Shown here in pieces: positions 1 to 6,568 of a stretch of DNA of 11,636 nt. The notes beneath the pieces are model-generated. The model searched no databases. It saw only the letters and a program-made list of their open reading frames with translations, and was not told the DNA's origin. The position numbers and the translations under genes were made by a program. Within the stretch, counting starts at the first letter, position 1, and every line of letters begins with the position of its first letter. Source of the stretch: Thermoplasmata archaeon (GTDB taxonomy: Archaea > Thermoplasmatota > Thermoplasmata > GCA-020350865); NCBI GenBank assembly GCA_020351895.1, contig CP070672.1, forward strand, positions 1,283,964 through 1,295,599. Direction: 5' to 3'.

Positions 1-113
1 CCAGCTCTTAAAAGTAGTCTTGCATATTCTAATTCATCTTGTTCTTTGGCTGTGTTCAATAGTATATTCAATTCATCCCTTACCTTATTTATAAATTCCT
101 GTTCAATATCCAT
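1..113 (-). CDS. Hypothetical protein, N-terminal part only
   Basis: Only the first 37 codons are in the window; the gene runs off the left edge. The readable peptide begins MDIEQEFINKVRDEL and is rich in Glu, Lys and Leu with regular hydrophobic spacing, as in an amphipathic helix. I do not recognise the family. The start is well supported: GAGGA lies seven bases upstream of the ATG (complement of 121-125) and a TATA box lies about 40 bases upstream (151-160). The gene follows the MBL-fold hydrolase on the same strand but has its own promoter across a 195-base gap, so it is probably transcribed separately. No function is assigned. Confidence 0.7.
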   Translation of the reverse strand, partial: MDIEQEFINKVRDELNILLNTAKEQDELEYARLLLRA

Positions 114-308
114 AGATCAGTCCTCGCTTTAAGTAATGTATTTATCTACTCTTATATAAGTTTATAATCTCGCCCTAATATTGCACGTTGCACTTATGAT
201 AAAAACCAAGGTGTCGGGTGAAGGACATAATCCCCATTACTGCGGAAAAATGTGCGCGATTCGATAATATATTTCTTATTCTTCTTTTTTTTTAATTTGT
301 TTCCAAAA
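114..308. other. Intergenic stretch of 195 bases
   Basis: This gap separates two minus-strand genes. Its left third holds the promoter of the leftmost gene. The rest is AT-rich, with a run of T on the plus strand near 285-293 (A on the coding strand, so not a normal terminator for the hydrolase gene). I see no RNA gene and no convincing ORF. Confidence 0.5.
121..193 (-). promoter_or_regulatory. Promoter and ribosome site of the leftmost gene
   Basis: On the minus strand a TATA box (CTTATATAAG, 151-160) is centred about 43 bases upstream of the ATG at 113. Start of transcription would fall near 131, leaving a leader of about 18 bases that contains GAGGA (121-125). Just upstream of the TATA box lies a direct repeat of TTGCAC (plus-strand reading, 181-186 and 188-193) that could bind a regulator. 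The TATA box and ribosome site are visible; the operator role is inference. Confidence 0.55.
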
Positions 309-992
309 TCAGTATCTCCTCAAGTACCCTTCTATGTACCTCCTAACCTCCTCCTTCGTTTTATAGACTCCGAAATGACCCTCACACAAGATGTCAGCCT
401 CCAAATCTAATAACTTCTTCATGGACTCCTTCCAATCCTCTTTGTTCGATTCAAAGCTCTCATCGAATGGGCCGTGGATATCCTGACCGAATAGGACTCT
501 CGTACCTTCAATATCACAATAAATCGATATCGAACCAGGGGTGTGCCCAGGAGTGTGGATGCAGTTGAACTCCAAATGTCCAATACTCAATTTCTGAAAG
601 TCATCAAGTAATATATTATCGATTTTGACAGGGATGTAATTTACTCCATACCAATGAGCTGCTGTCTTGCTCATATCCCTACCCTCGATGGCTTCCTTAT
701 CCTTTTCATGGGCTATTATCTGGCAGTTGAATTGCTCCTTGAAGAAGCTCGCAACCCCGATGTGGTCTATGTGACAATGGGTGAGGATGAGGGCTTTAAT
801 CTTTGAGGGTTCAAGACCCACCGCTTTAATATTTTGAAGCAGTATATTGAAGCTGTTTCCCGCACCGCAATCAATGAGCACGCTTTCTTCTGAACCTACG
901 TCCACAAGGAAAATCATGCAGTCCTGGGAATGAGAGATATCGGGTCCCCCTATCTGGTAGACCTTTTCTGTGACCTTCCTTGGCTTTCTCAT
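309..992 (-). CDS. Metallo-beta-lactamase-fold hydrolase (glyoxalase II-like)
   Basis: A 227-residue single-domain protein of the metallo-beta-lactamase fold. The metal site is complete: THCHIDH gives His72, His74, Asp76 and His77; His150 lies in HTPGHTPG; Asp171 is in GQD; His206 is in CEGH. This is the two-metal arrangement of glyoxalase II and related thioester or lactone hydrolases, and the protein is about full length for a stand-alone member. No signal peptide or transmembrane segment is seen, so it should be cytoplasmic. The substrate cannot be read from the sequence. The ATG at 992 has no clear ribosome site, but a weak TATA-like stretch about 28 bases upstream would suit a leaderless mRNA. 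It is divergent from the GNAT gene, with 59 bases between starts. Confidence 0.88.
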   Translation of the reverse strand: MRKPRKVTEKVYQIGGPDISHSQDCMIFLVDVGSEESVLIDCGAGNSFNILLQNIKAVGLEPSKIKALILTHCHIDHIGVASFFKEQFNCQIIAHEKDKEAIEGRDMSKTAAHWYGVNYIPVKIDNILLDDFQKLSIGHLEFNCIHTPGHTPGSISIYCDIEGTRVLFGQDIHGPFDESFESNKEDWKESMKKLLDLEADILCEGHFGVYKTKEEVRRYIEGYLRRY

Positions 993-1051
993 GGATTGGG
1001 AAAAACTCTATGTGATTAAAACTGTTTTGGATTCTGAAAGTGGGTGATTAA
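993..1051. promoter_or_regulatory. Divergent promoter region, hydrolase and acetyltransferase
   Basis: Only 59 bases separate the two divergent start codons, so both promoters must lie here or in the neighbouring gene. The minus strand shows a TTTTAATC-like element near 1014-1026, about the right distance for a leaderless start at 992. On the plus strand the acetyltransferase has GGTGAT (1044-1049) three bases before its ATG. TATA elements are weak on both strands, so exact promoter positions are guesses. Confidence 0.35.
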
Positions 1052-1492
1052 ATGGCGGATTTAGAAGAATTACAAATCCGGAGAGCAACTTTGCAGGACA
1101 TGGAAGAGATCGAGGTTCTTTTACAGGAGCTCATTGGGAATGCATTAGTAGACAGAAGGAAGTTCTTTATCAAGGCCTTTTCTTCTGAAAATTATGCGGG
1201 TCTTCTGGCTGAATGTGGGAAAGAGGCCGTAGGATATGTGGACCTTTGGGGTTTCCCTGATCCTGGTCACGGTGCTGTGTTGGGAGTAATTTTGAATTTC
1301 ATTGTATTAAAGGACCATCGAAAAAAGGGTATTGGAGACAGACTGTTGGAGGAGGCAGTGAAAGAAGCCAAAAGAAGAGATTTCAAGGAGTTTCATGTGT
1401 GGACCGAATTTGAAAACGAACCAGCTAAAGCCATTTACAGAAAACATGGATTTACAAATGAATCCTTGGTGCTTGAGAGGGAATTTGATTAG
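1052..1492 (+). CDS. GNAT-family N-acetyltransferase
   Basis: A 146-residue cytoplasmic protein with the GCN5-related acetyltransferase fold. The acetyl-CoA pyrophosphate loop is seen as HRKKGIGDRL, with the R-x-x-G-x-G core at residues 90-95, preceded by the beta-4 strand (LGVILNFIVL). The C-terminal part has the usual Asn122...Tyr129...GF134 pattern (ENEPAKAIYRKHGF). It should transfer acetyl from acetyl-CoA to an amine on a small molecule or protein; the acceptor cannot be predicted. The ATG is supported by GGTGAT three bases upstream. It stands alone and converges on the ferredoxin gene with two bases between stop codons, so 3' ends of the two transcripts probably overlap. Confidence 0.88.
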   Translation: MADLEELQIRRATLQDMEEIEVLLQELIGNALVDRRKFFIKAFSSENYAGLLAECGKEAVGYVDLWGFPDPGHGAVLGVILNFIVLKDHRKKGIGDRLLEEAVKEAKRRDFKEFHVWTEFENEPAKAIYRKHGFTNESLVLEREFD

Positions 1493-1494
1493 TA

Positions 1495-1950
1495 TTACTC
1501 CTTCTTCAAAATCAACTGCGCAAGCTCCTTTCTTCTGTCCACAAGCTCCTCGCTTTCCTCTTCATAAACCACTGCATTTGTGGAGCAGAACTTTATACAT
1601 ACAGGCTCACCATCGCATAGGTCGCATTTGATGATGTCCCCCTCAAAGGATGTGATTGCTCCATAGGGACAGGCAACCACACACATCCTGCAACCAATGC
1701 ATTTGTCCTTGTCTATTTTGATGATGCCATTCTCATCCCTTGCAATGGCCTTCTTCATGCAAACCGTGACACACTCAGGCTCTTCGCACTGGAGGCAGAC
1801 GAACTGTATTTCGTATCTCTCGAATTCATCCCGAAGAACGTTTATTGCACCCTTTTTTGGATTGCATTCTCCAAGTTTATTCAGTGCACAGGCGATTGAG
1901 CATTGTCTGCATCCTGTACATTTTTCAGGGTAGGTAAAGAGATATTTCAT
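1495..1950 (-). CDS. Four-cluster [4Fe-4S] ferredoxin, AOR partner (HycB/AorA-like)
   Basis: A 151-residue iron-sulfur protein with 17 cysteines, 16 of which fall into four cluster-binding groups: Cys11/14/17/21, Cys52/55/60/64, Cys84/87/90/94 and Cys109/112/118/122. This is the HycB/DmsB-like electron-transfer layout, in which cysteines from distant groups share clusters. The C-terminal 25 residues are charged and helical. Its ATG overlaps the AOR stop codon (ATGA, 1947-1950), and a very strong ribosome site, GGAGGCGATC, lies inside the end of the AOR gene (1953-1962). Tight coupling points to a fixed stoichiometry, so it probably carries electrons between the AOR subunit and soluble ferredoxin or another carrier. 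In AOR complexes of other microbes a similar small subunit does this. No FAD/NAD subunit gene is nearby. Confidence 0.88.
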   Translation of the reverse strand: MKYLFTYPEKCTGCRQCSIACALNKLGECNPKKGAINVLRDEFERYEIQFVCLQCEEPECVTVCMKKAIARDENGIIKIDKDKCIGCRMCVVACPYGAITSFEGDIIKCDLCDGEPVCIKFCSTNAVVYEEESEELVDRRKELAQLILKKE

Positions 1951-3779
1951 GCGATCGCCTCCAGCTCTGATACGCGCTCATCTTTTACCTTTCCCTCTGT
2001 AGTCCATCCCCTCACTTCGTAGAATCTGTCAAGTGCCTTTGCGAATTCTTCCCGGTCTATGTGATGTCCCTTTGCTGCCTTCAGCGGACTTGGGTCATCA
2101 AAGTATTTTTTCGGTAATGTGTCGTGGGCCTTGGTCATGCCCTGCTTCATATTGAACAATCTCTCGATGTCTATTACCCTTGGCCCCACTGCCCTAAGAT
2201 CTGAGTTCTTGTAATCCCAGCCCGAAGCCGCATTAATCAATCTAAGCATCCAGTCATAATCAACGAAGTGCGGGCTGTTGAATCCGTGGCATATGAACTT
2301 GCACATTCCAAGGCAGTCTATTGTAGCGAAGATGTTCTCAGACCAGGATACTACATGCTCCTTTGTATCCAAGGTTATTGGGTTGTTTGCGATTTCTGCT
2401 CCATAGATTTTGTTTCTTACAACAGGAGGAAGCTTGAAGAAAATCTCCAGTGTAGGCCTGCTTCTTAGATGATCCGCCCCCCTTGAGGATGTGGCTATCC
2501 CCAGTGCAAAGGCCTTCATGTACCTTACATCGTGTGGATCTGATTGCGGAAGACCTTTTACGGCTATAAGATAATCGCGATTCGGATCGTTCAGCTTCTC
2601 GGCAGCCCACTGACCCTCGGCAAGTATGTCCCCGAAACCCTCCCTTTTGGATATCATGTCTATTAATTTGCTGTAGGTTTCATAATCATCGAATTTCAAT
2701 TCTATTCCGCCGGTTGTCTTCTCGTCTATTATGCCCTTTTCGAACAATTCGGTAGCCCAGGCTAGGTAAGTCCCAGTTGATGATACGTCCAATCCAAGGT
2801 CGTTTACCTGGTTCTGGAGTTTAATGCAGTCCTCCAGCTTTTCCATCCCGATATTGGAGCCCAGAAGGCCCAATGCCGTATATTCAGGTCCTTCACCTCC
2901 TAGGGTGTTTCTGTGCCTGCAGTGAACAAAACATGATGAGCAAGAAATCATCTTTTCAACGAACTTCTCAACCTCGGAGGCATTGAATTCATCGCTCCAG
3001 GCATTGAGCTGGCTGTTTTTTGTTCGTATTCCCCCAAAGGCGTTGGACACTTCATACAAAAGGGGTGTGCCGACGGAGCCGAGAATCGGTGTGATCTTGG
3101 ATTTCATTATGTAGTCCTTCAATTCTTCTACAGTCTTAAGCATCTCTTCAGGATTTGCAATCTCTATACCCATGGTGCCGTGGGCCACAATGGCCTTGAT
3201 GTTCTTTGAGCCCATTACGCAGCCCATGCCTGTTCTTCCACCTGCGTTTTTTATTCCTGTTCTTATGCAGGCGTATCGAACCAGCTTCTCACCTGCAACA
3301 CCGCAGACCGCCATCTCCACCTGTCCCAGATCCTTTCGAAAGGCCTTCTGCACATCCAGGGTGTCCAATCCCCAGTAGTCCTTGGCGTCCCGAATCTCGA
3401 TTTCCCCATCATCTACATAGATATAGCTCGGTTTCTTTGCCTTGCCCTTGATTATCAACCTGTCAAATCCTGCATACCTCAGCTCGGGTGCGAAAAAACC
3501 TCCGCAGTTCGTGTCACCCAGAAAACCGGTTTCCGGTGATTTTGCAGAGACATTGAATCTTCCAGAGGATGGTGCCAATGTGCCTGTGAGAAATCCTGCG
3601 CCAAATATCAGAACGTTTTCAGGGGAGAGAGGATCAATTCCATCTGGAACCATTTTCCATAGGTAGTACGAATTAAAACCCCTGCCTCCCAAAAGCTGTT
3701 TTCTTAGAGATTCGGAAACTTCCTGAATATCGATTTTCTCTTTTGAAAGGTCTATCACACCTAGTTTCCTTTTAAGCAT
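1947..3779 (-). CDS. Aldehyde ferredoxin oxidoreductase family protein (tungstopterin enzyme)
   Basis: A 610-residue protein with the full AOR layout. The N-terminal pterin-binding domain includes GGRGFNSYYL (31-40) and FLTGTLAPSSGRF. The cluster cysteines are CSSCFVHC (Cys280/283/287) plus Cys493 in DCLGMC, which is also the pterin-binding D-x-x-G-x-C motif; the matching D-x-x-x-x-G stretch is DVSSTG near 331-336. These enzymes oxidise aldehydes to carboxylic acids, or run in reverse, at a tungsten bis-pterin. The substrate is not predictable, and members such as benzoyl-CoA reductase BamB show the family is wide. I chose the ATG at 3779 because GAGGTTGAT stands just before it and MLKRKLGVIDL matches the usual family start. 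A TTG at 3809 would add ten residues. The length is close to normal. Confidence 0.92.
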   Translation of the reverse strand: MLKRKLGVIDLSKEKIDIQEVSESLRKQLLGGRGFNSYYLWKMVPDGIDPLSPENVLIFGAGFLTGTLAPSSGRFNVSAKSPETGFLGDTNCGGFFAPELRYAGFDRLIIKGKAKKPSYIYVDDGEIEIRDAKDYWGLDTLDVQKAFRKDLGQVEMAVCGVAGEKLVRYACIRTGIKNAGGRTGMGCVMGSKNIKAIVAHGTMGIEIANPEEMLKTVEELKDYIMKSKITPILGSVGTPLLYEVSNAFGGIRTKNSQLNAWSDEFNASEVEKFVEKMISCSSCFVHCRHRNTLGGEGPEYTALGLLGSNIGMEKLEDCIKLQNQVNDLGLDVSSTGTYLAWATELFEKGIIDEKTTGGIELKFDDYETYSKLIDMISKREGFGDILAEGQWAAEKLNDPNRDYLIAVKGLPQSDPHDVRYMKAFALGIATSSRGADHLRSRPTLEIFFKLPPVVRNKIYGAEIANNPITLDTKEHVVSWSENIFATIDCLGMCKFICHGFNSPHFVDYDWMLRLINAASGWDYKNSDLRAVGPRVIDIERLFNMKQGMTKAHDTLPKKYFDDPSPLKAAKGHHIDREEFAKALDRFYEVRGWTTEGKVKDERVSELEAIA

Positions 3780-3870
3780 CTTATCAACCTCAACGCATGG
3801 GAAATTCAAATCAAATATTGTGAGGAGGGGTATGTTTAATGCTGGTTTTTAAGTTTTGCGGAAAATAAAA
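3780..3870 (-). promoter_or_regulatory. Gap before the AOR gene, possible internal promoter
   Basis: This 91-base gap is the largest in the operon. The AOR ribosome site GAGGTTGAT is at 3783-3791. Read on the minus strand, ACTTAAAAACC (3846-3857) resembles a TATA box and would give a leader of about 45 bases; ATTAAACATA (centred near 3836) is a second candidate and would fit a leaderless start at the TTG 3809. Neither is strong. A C-rich patch follows. The AOR-ferredoxin pair may therefore also be transcribed separately from the two upstream genes. Confidence 0.35.
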
Positions 3871-4149
3871 CTATCCTCCTCCCACAGGCATAAAAATCAG
3901 AATTTCATCTCCATCTTTGAGTGGAGAATCCACATCCTGCAAGGCAGTTATTGGTGAGTCATTCAAAAAAATGTTGACACTGTATGTAATTTCCCCGTTA
4001 TCATCAAATATTTCCTTTTTCAGGTCAGGATAGAGCTCGCAGAGCTTGTTCAGTGCATGGCTCAATATTTTCCCCTCGAAATCCAACTCCACCTCTCCCT
4101 TTCCTGCTATATCAGAGAAGGGTTTCAGCAGTTTTACGTTTATCTTCAT
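3871..4149 (-). CDS. MoaD/ThiS-family sulfur carrier protein
   Basis: A 92-residue ubiquitin-fold protein ending in GGG, so it has the terminal Gly-Gly that MoaD/ThiS carriers need for adenylation and thiocarboxylate formation. Further family marks are the start MKINVKLLKPFSDIAG, the VNIFLND strand and the C-terminal KDGDEILIFMPVGGG. It is about the usual length. A thiocarboxylated MoaD gives sulfur for the dithiolene of molybdopterin or tungstopterin. Its place directly before an AOR gene suggests supply of the cofactor to that enzyme. The activating E1-like enzyme and MoaE are not in the window. A ribosome site (GAGGTAGTG) overlaps the stop of the amidohydrolase gene nine bases upstream, so the two are probably coupled. 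Confidence 0.88.
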   Translation of the reverse strand: MKINVKLLKPFSDIAGKGEVELDFEGKILSHALNKLCELYPDLKKEIFDDNGEITYSVNIFLNDSPITALQDVDSPLKDGDEILIFMPVGGG

Positions 4150-4158
4150 TTCACTACC

Positions 4159-4977
4159 TCATTTCAATCCTAACAACCTAGCTGCATTGATACCCAGGAT
4201 TTTATCTTTTGCGGAATCTTCAAGGGGAAGGGCTCTTATCATCTCGATATTTTCCTTAATACTTTTTATTCCAGGCCAGTCTGAGCCGAACAGAATCTTA
4301 TTCGGTATCTCCTTTAAATCAGGAAAATACATCATGAGGTTCTTAGGAGGAAGTCCAGATACCTCCATATATATATTATTATGTATTTTAGATAGGAAGA
4401 AAGCTTCCTTGTACCACAATCCTCTTCCCGAGTGGGCCATTATTATTTTCAGATCCGGAAAATCAACTGCCACATCATCAAGAAGAAGTGGATTTCCGAA
4501 TTTCAGTCTCGAGCCCTTGAATATAGACGAGCCAATATGAACCATCACGGGAATATCTAGACTCTGGGCTTCTTTGTATAATGGATAGACAATTTCGTCA
4601 TTTGGATGGTACTGCTGATACGTTGGATAGAGCTTAAGGCCCTTAAATCCCCTCTCCTCAACCTGAGTTCTAAGCTCTTTACCTGGCTCCTTCTCTGTTT
4701 TCGGGTCGATTGACGCGAAGGGGATGAACATCTTTCGTCCCTTACAAAAATCATGAACGTATTCGTTTGAGACCACACCGGTTGTGATCGGGGAGTTTTC
4801 GGCAAGTATAATGGCATAATCCACACCCTGAGCCCTAAGATGTTGTTCTAGACCCTCGGGATTCATTATCTTATCGAAGTTCTCGTAGAGCTCGGGATTC
4901 GTTCCTTTGAAATGCTCGTTAACCCAAGGGTGCCAGTGCTCCCGAAGTCCGATGTGAATATGAAAATCTATGATCAT
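4159..4977 (-). CDS. Amidohydrolase-2 family metal-dependent hydrolase or decarboxylase
   Basis: A 272-residue TIM-barrel protein of the amidohydrolase superfamily, Amidohydro_2 branch. Metal-site residues can be placed: His6 and His8 (DFHIHIG), His147 (MVHIG), His182 (AHSGRG) and Asp233 (FGSDWPG). Lys115 in GLKLYP is at the position where some amidohydrolases carry a carboxylated lysine, though in this branch a single metal is more common. The branch contains hydrolases and non-oxidative decarboxylases (ACMSD-like); substrate is unknown. It is the first gene of the minus-strand operon with moaD, AOR and ferredoxin, so it may form or consume a metabolite of the AOR reaction (inference). The start lacks a ribosome site, but a strong TATA box 27 bases upstream predicts a leaderless mRNA. 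Confidence 0.85.
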   Translation of the reverse strand: MIIDFHIHIGLREHWHPWVNEHFKGTNPELYENFDKIMNPEGLEQHLRAQGVDYAIILAENSPITTGVVSNEYVHDFCKGRKMFIPFASIDPKTEKEPGKELRTQVEERGFKGLKLYPTYQQYHPNDEIVYPLYKEAQSLDIPVMVHIGSSIFKGSRLKFGNPLLLDDVAVDFPDLKIIMAHSGRGLWYKEAFFLSKIHNNIYMEVSGLPPKNLMMYFPDLKEIPNKILFGSDWPGIKSIKENIEMIRALPLEDSAKDKILGINAARLLGLK

Positions 4978-4997
4978 TGTATATGAGCATGTAGAGG

Positions 4998-5010
4998 TTT
5001 ATATTTAAAA
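4998..5010 (-). promoter_or_regulatory. Promoter of the amidohydrolase-moaD-AOR-ferredoxin operon
   Basis: Minus-strand TTTTAAATATAAA is a near-perfect archaeal TATA box. Its centre, about 5004, is 27 bases from the first base of the ATG at 4977. Archaeal initiation falls about 25 bases downstream, so transcription should begin at or within a couple of bases of the start codon. This agrees with the lack of a ribosome site before this gene. Confidence 0.7.
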
Positions 5011-5071
5011 GTTGAGATTATTCTTGATGGAAGATAGATTTTTGGTTACGTATTTCAACCTTGAATGAATA

Positions 5072-6145
5072 CTAAGGATATTTTTCACAATTAGTGCAAT
5101 ACCATCTGTTGTATTGCTGTGTAAAGATGAGAGCATGCCCGCAGGTGGGACATATGGGAGTTTGGGGTGAGGAAGGAGGTATCTGTTCAGATCCTCTATG
5201 ATTGGATTCTGGGATTTCTGGGGACGGTGAAAAAGCTCGAGATTTATCAAGTATATTGGACTGATCAGGAACCTTGCTCATTGCTTCACTTTCTTCTGCT
5301 CTTTTTTTCTTTTCTCTTAATACAAATCCAAGGTTTAACAATAGAACGATTATTAGGATCAGTATAAGTAGCATAATATATAGGAGGACATAGGTATCAG
5401 TCTCTTCTTTATTGGGATTATATGTAGAGGATGTTAGCTCAATGGTCATTGAGTGACCCATAGATTCACTTGAGATTTTTACAATGTTTTTAATTATTGA
5501 TGAATACCAGATATATGTAAGTATTCCGGAGCCGTCGTCTACCTTTATCCTGTAGCATTCAAAAGTACCGGCCTTTACAGTTACGTTTTCTGTATCTTCT
5601 ACGGTATAGTTATCGATTATAGTAATATTATCATAACCTGTAAGTTCACCATACACGCTCTGGGTAGTATGTGCAGTCCATGACTTTCCAATAGTTAATG
5701 GAAAATCATATTCCTTTTTTGGTGGATCGTAAGTATATATAAGGGTGAAGGAACCATAAGGGCTTTCGAATGTACTTACTTGTCTCAATATTGCCAGATT
5801 ACTCTTTATAATATAATTAATATCTTGGGTTAATACTCCCTCCGAAGGGATTCCCAATTCCTCTATCAATTCTGTTCTGGTTTCTACACCATATACTTCA
5901 TAATTGGATCCATTAACATGTAAAGTTGTCAAGTTCAAAACTTCTGTTTCTATTCTAGATCTATAAGTGATGTCTGTCGTATTATTAATGGTACCGATTA
6001 AAATTGTATCTGATTTGTCATATTTCCATTTATCTCCAATTTGCCATTCAGGCAGTTCTGCATCGCCTTTAACGGGAATAGCAATTATATCTAAAAGTAA
6101 GAAGCACCACATAACTACAAGTACCAACCCTATCGTCTTTTTCAG
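5072..6145 (-). CDS. Secreted-domain membrane protein with C-terminal zinc ribbon
   Basis: A 357-residue protein of unknown function. In order: a signal peptide (KKTIGLVLVVMWCFLLLDI, cleavage likely near VKGD); an extracellular beta-rich domain of about 215 residues with at least six N-x-S/T sequons; one transmembrane helix near 252-274 (LLYIMLLILILIIVLLL), followed by basic REKKKR; a disordered Pro/Ser-rich linker; and a cytoplasmic zinc ribbon (Cys332/335 in CPTCG, Cys350/353 in CTNC). The ribbon pattern CPTCG...QYNRWYC..C is one I associate with Thermoplasmata membrane proteins. I place the start at a CTG because AGGTGAT sits three bases before it and it supplies the basic end of the signal peptide; the conventional alternative is TTG at 6127 (351 residues). 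It appears monocistronic, and is visibly more AT-rich than the kor genes. Confidence 0.8.
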   Translation of the reverse strand: MKKTIGLVLVVMWCFLLLDIIAIPVKGDAELPEWQIGDKWKYDKSDTILIGTINNTTDITYRSRIETEVLNLTTLHVNGSNYEVYGVETRTELIEELGIPSEGVLTQDINYIIKSNLAILRQVSTFESPYGSFTLIYTYDPPKKEYDFPLTIGKSWTAHTTQSVYGELTGYDNITIIDNYTVEDTENVTVKAGTFECYRIKVDDGSGILTYIWYSSIIKNIVKISSESMGHSMTIELTSSTYNPNKEETDTYVLLYIMLLILILIIVLLLNLGFVLREKKKRAEESEAMSKVPDQSNILDKSRAFSPSPEIPESNHRGSEQIPPSSPQTPICPTCGHALIFTQQYNRWYCTNCEKYP

Positions 6146-6148
6146 GCT

Positions 6149-6155
6149 ATCACCT
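6149..6155 (-). promoter_or_regulatory. Ribosome binding site that favours a CTG start
   Basis: AGGTGAT on the minus strand matches the archaeal consensus GGAGGTGATC. It is three bases from the CTG at 6145, the same GGTGAT-N3-start spacing seen before the GNAT ATG. It is 21 bases from the TTG at 6127, too far for that codon. Confidence 0.55.
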
Positions 6156-6186
6156 AGTAATTCGATAAATGATTAACTCTCTGAAA

Positions 6187-6199
6187 GGATATATAATTT
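6187..6199 (-). promoter_or_regulatory. TATA box of the zinc-ribbon membrane protein gene
   Basis: Minus-strand AAATTATATATCC is centred near 6193. Initiation would fall near 6167, giving a leader of about 22 bases that contains the AGGTGAT ribosome site. Position and composition fit a normal archaeal promoter. Confidence 0.6.
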
Positions 6200-6239
6200 A
6201 TTGAAACTTCGGAGACATTTCGTGATATATCAATTCTGC

Positions 6240-6357
6240 TTCCTTTTAAAGCTTTTCAACTCTTAGTTAATCCAATAAAATAGCCCAAACACCCCCACCA
6301 CAAACTTTTTTTAGCACTGTTGAATATACCAAATCCCCCAAAAGGCTGGGCATACAA
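6240..6357 (+). promoter_or_regulatory. Upstream region of the kor operon, promoter not fixed
   Basis: The plus-strand promoter of the seven-gene kor operon must lie here. Two TATA-like elements are visible: CTTTTAAAG (near 6243-6251), which would give a leader of about 85 bases, and TGAATATAC (6321-6329), which would start transcription about six bases before the korD ATG. A C-rich stretch followed by seven T (6306-6312) lies between them. The korD ATG has only a weak ribosome-site match (GGCTGGG), which favours the nearer element. The rest of the 212-base divergent gap holds the opposing promoter. Confidence 0.35.
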
Positions 6358-6558
6358 ATGATAGAAATCGATGAAGAACTCTGCAAGGGATGCGGCATCT
6401 GTACAGACTTCTGTCCCATGAAGGTGCTGGAGACATCTGATAAGATCAATAAAAAGGGCTATTACCCCCCAAAAGCCGTGAAGGAGGATGAATGCCTGGG
6501 TTGCAGACTCTGCGAGCTTCTATGCCCCGAATTCGCGATATTCATCATAAACGAGTAG
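6358..6558 (+). CDS. korD: 2-oxoacid:ferredoxin oxidoreductase, delta (ferredoxin) subunit KorD
   Basis: A 66-residue two-cluster ferredoxin. The ligands are Cys9/12/15 with Cys19 (CKGCGICTDFCP) and Cys46/49/52 with Cys56 (CLGCRLCELLCP), the classic 2[4Fe-4S] layout. As the first gene of a Kor operon it should be the delta subunit, which passes electrons from the cluster in the beta subunit to free ferredoxin. The length fits KorD. The segment between the clusters (KKGYYPPKAV) is typical of KorD and PorD. It is the only delta subunit seen for two catalytic sets, so it may serve both, unless another korD lies beyond the right edge. Confidence 0.9.
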   Translation: MIEIDEELCKGCGICTDFCPMKVLETSDKINKKGYYPPKAVKEDECLGCRLCELLCPEFAIFIINE

Positions 6559-6568
6559 GTTGAAAATT

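Noticed and set aside
196..267. Small plus-strand ORF of 23 codons with Cys and His (GHNPHYCGKMC)
   Set aside because: It lacks a ribosome site and promoter, is very short, and lies in a gap where the minus strand has a better explanation. The Cys/His content is not enough.
1395..1631. Open frame across the end of the GNAT gene and into the ferredoxin gene, plus many other frames opposite real genes
   Set aside because: These overlap genes with clear families and motifs, and their translations show no domain; they are shadows of real coding sequence.
3780..3809. Ten-residue N-terminal extension of AOR from TTG 3809
   Set aside because: The ATG at 3779 has a good ribosome site and gives the usual family N-terminus; the added residues resemble nothing in the family.
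5054..5065. Near-palindrome TTCAACCTTGAA after the membrane protein gene
   Set aside because: It has five base pairs and a two-base loop without a T-run on the coding strand, so it is not a convincing terminator or operator.
6336..6351. Hairpin CCCA-loop-TGGG before korD as a regulator or terminator
   Set aside because: The stem is only four base pairs with no following T-run, too weak to support a function.
6560..6568. TTG start of korA1 adding three residues
   Set aside because: It is one base after the korD stop with no ribosome site, while ATG 6569 has AGGTTGA at good distance.
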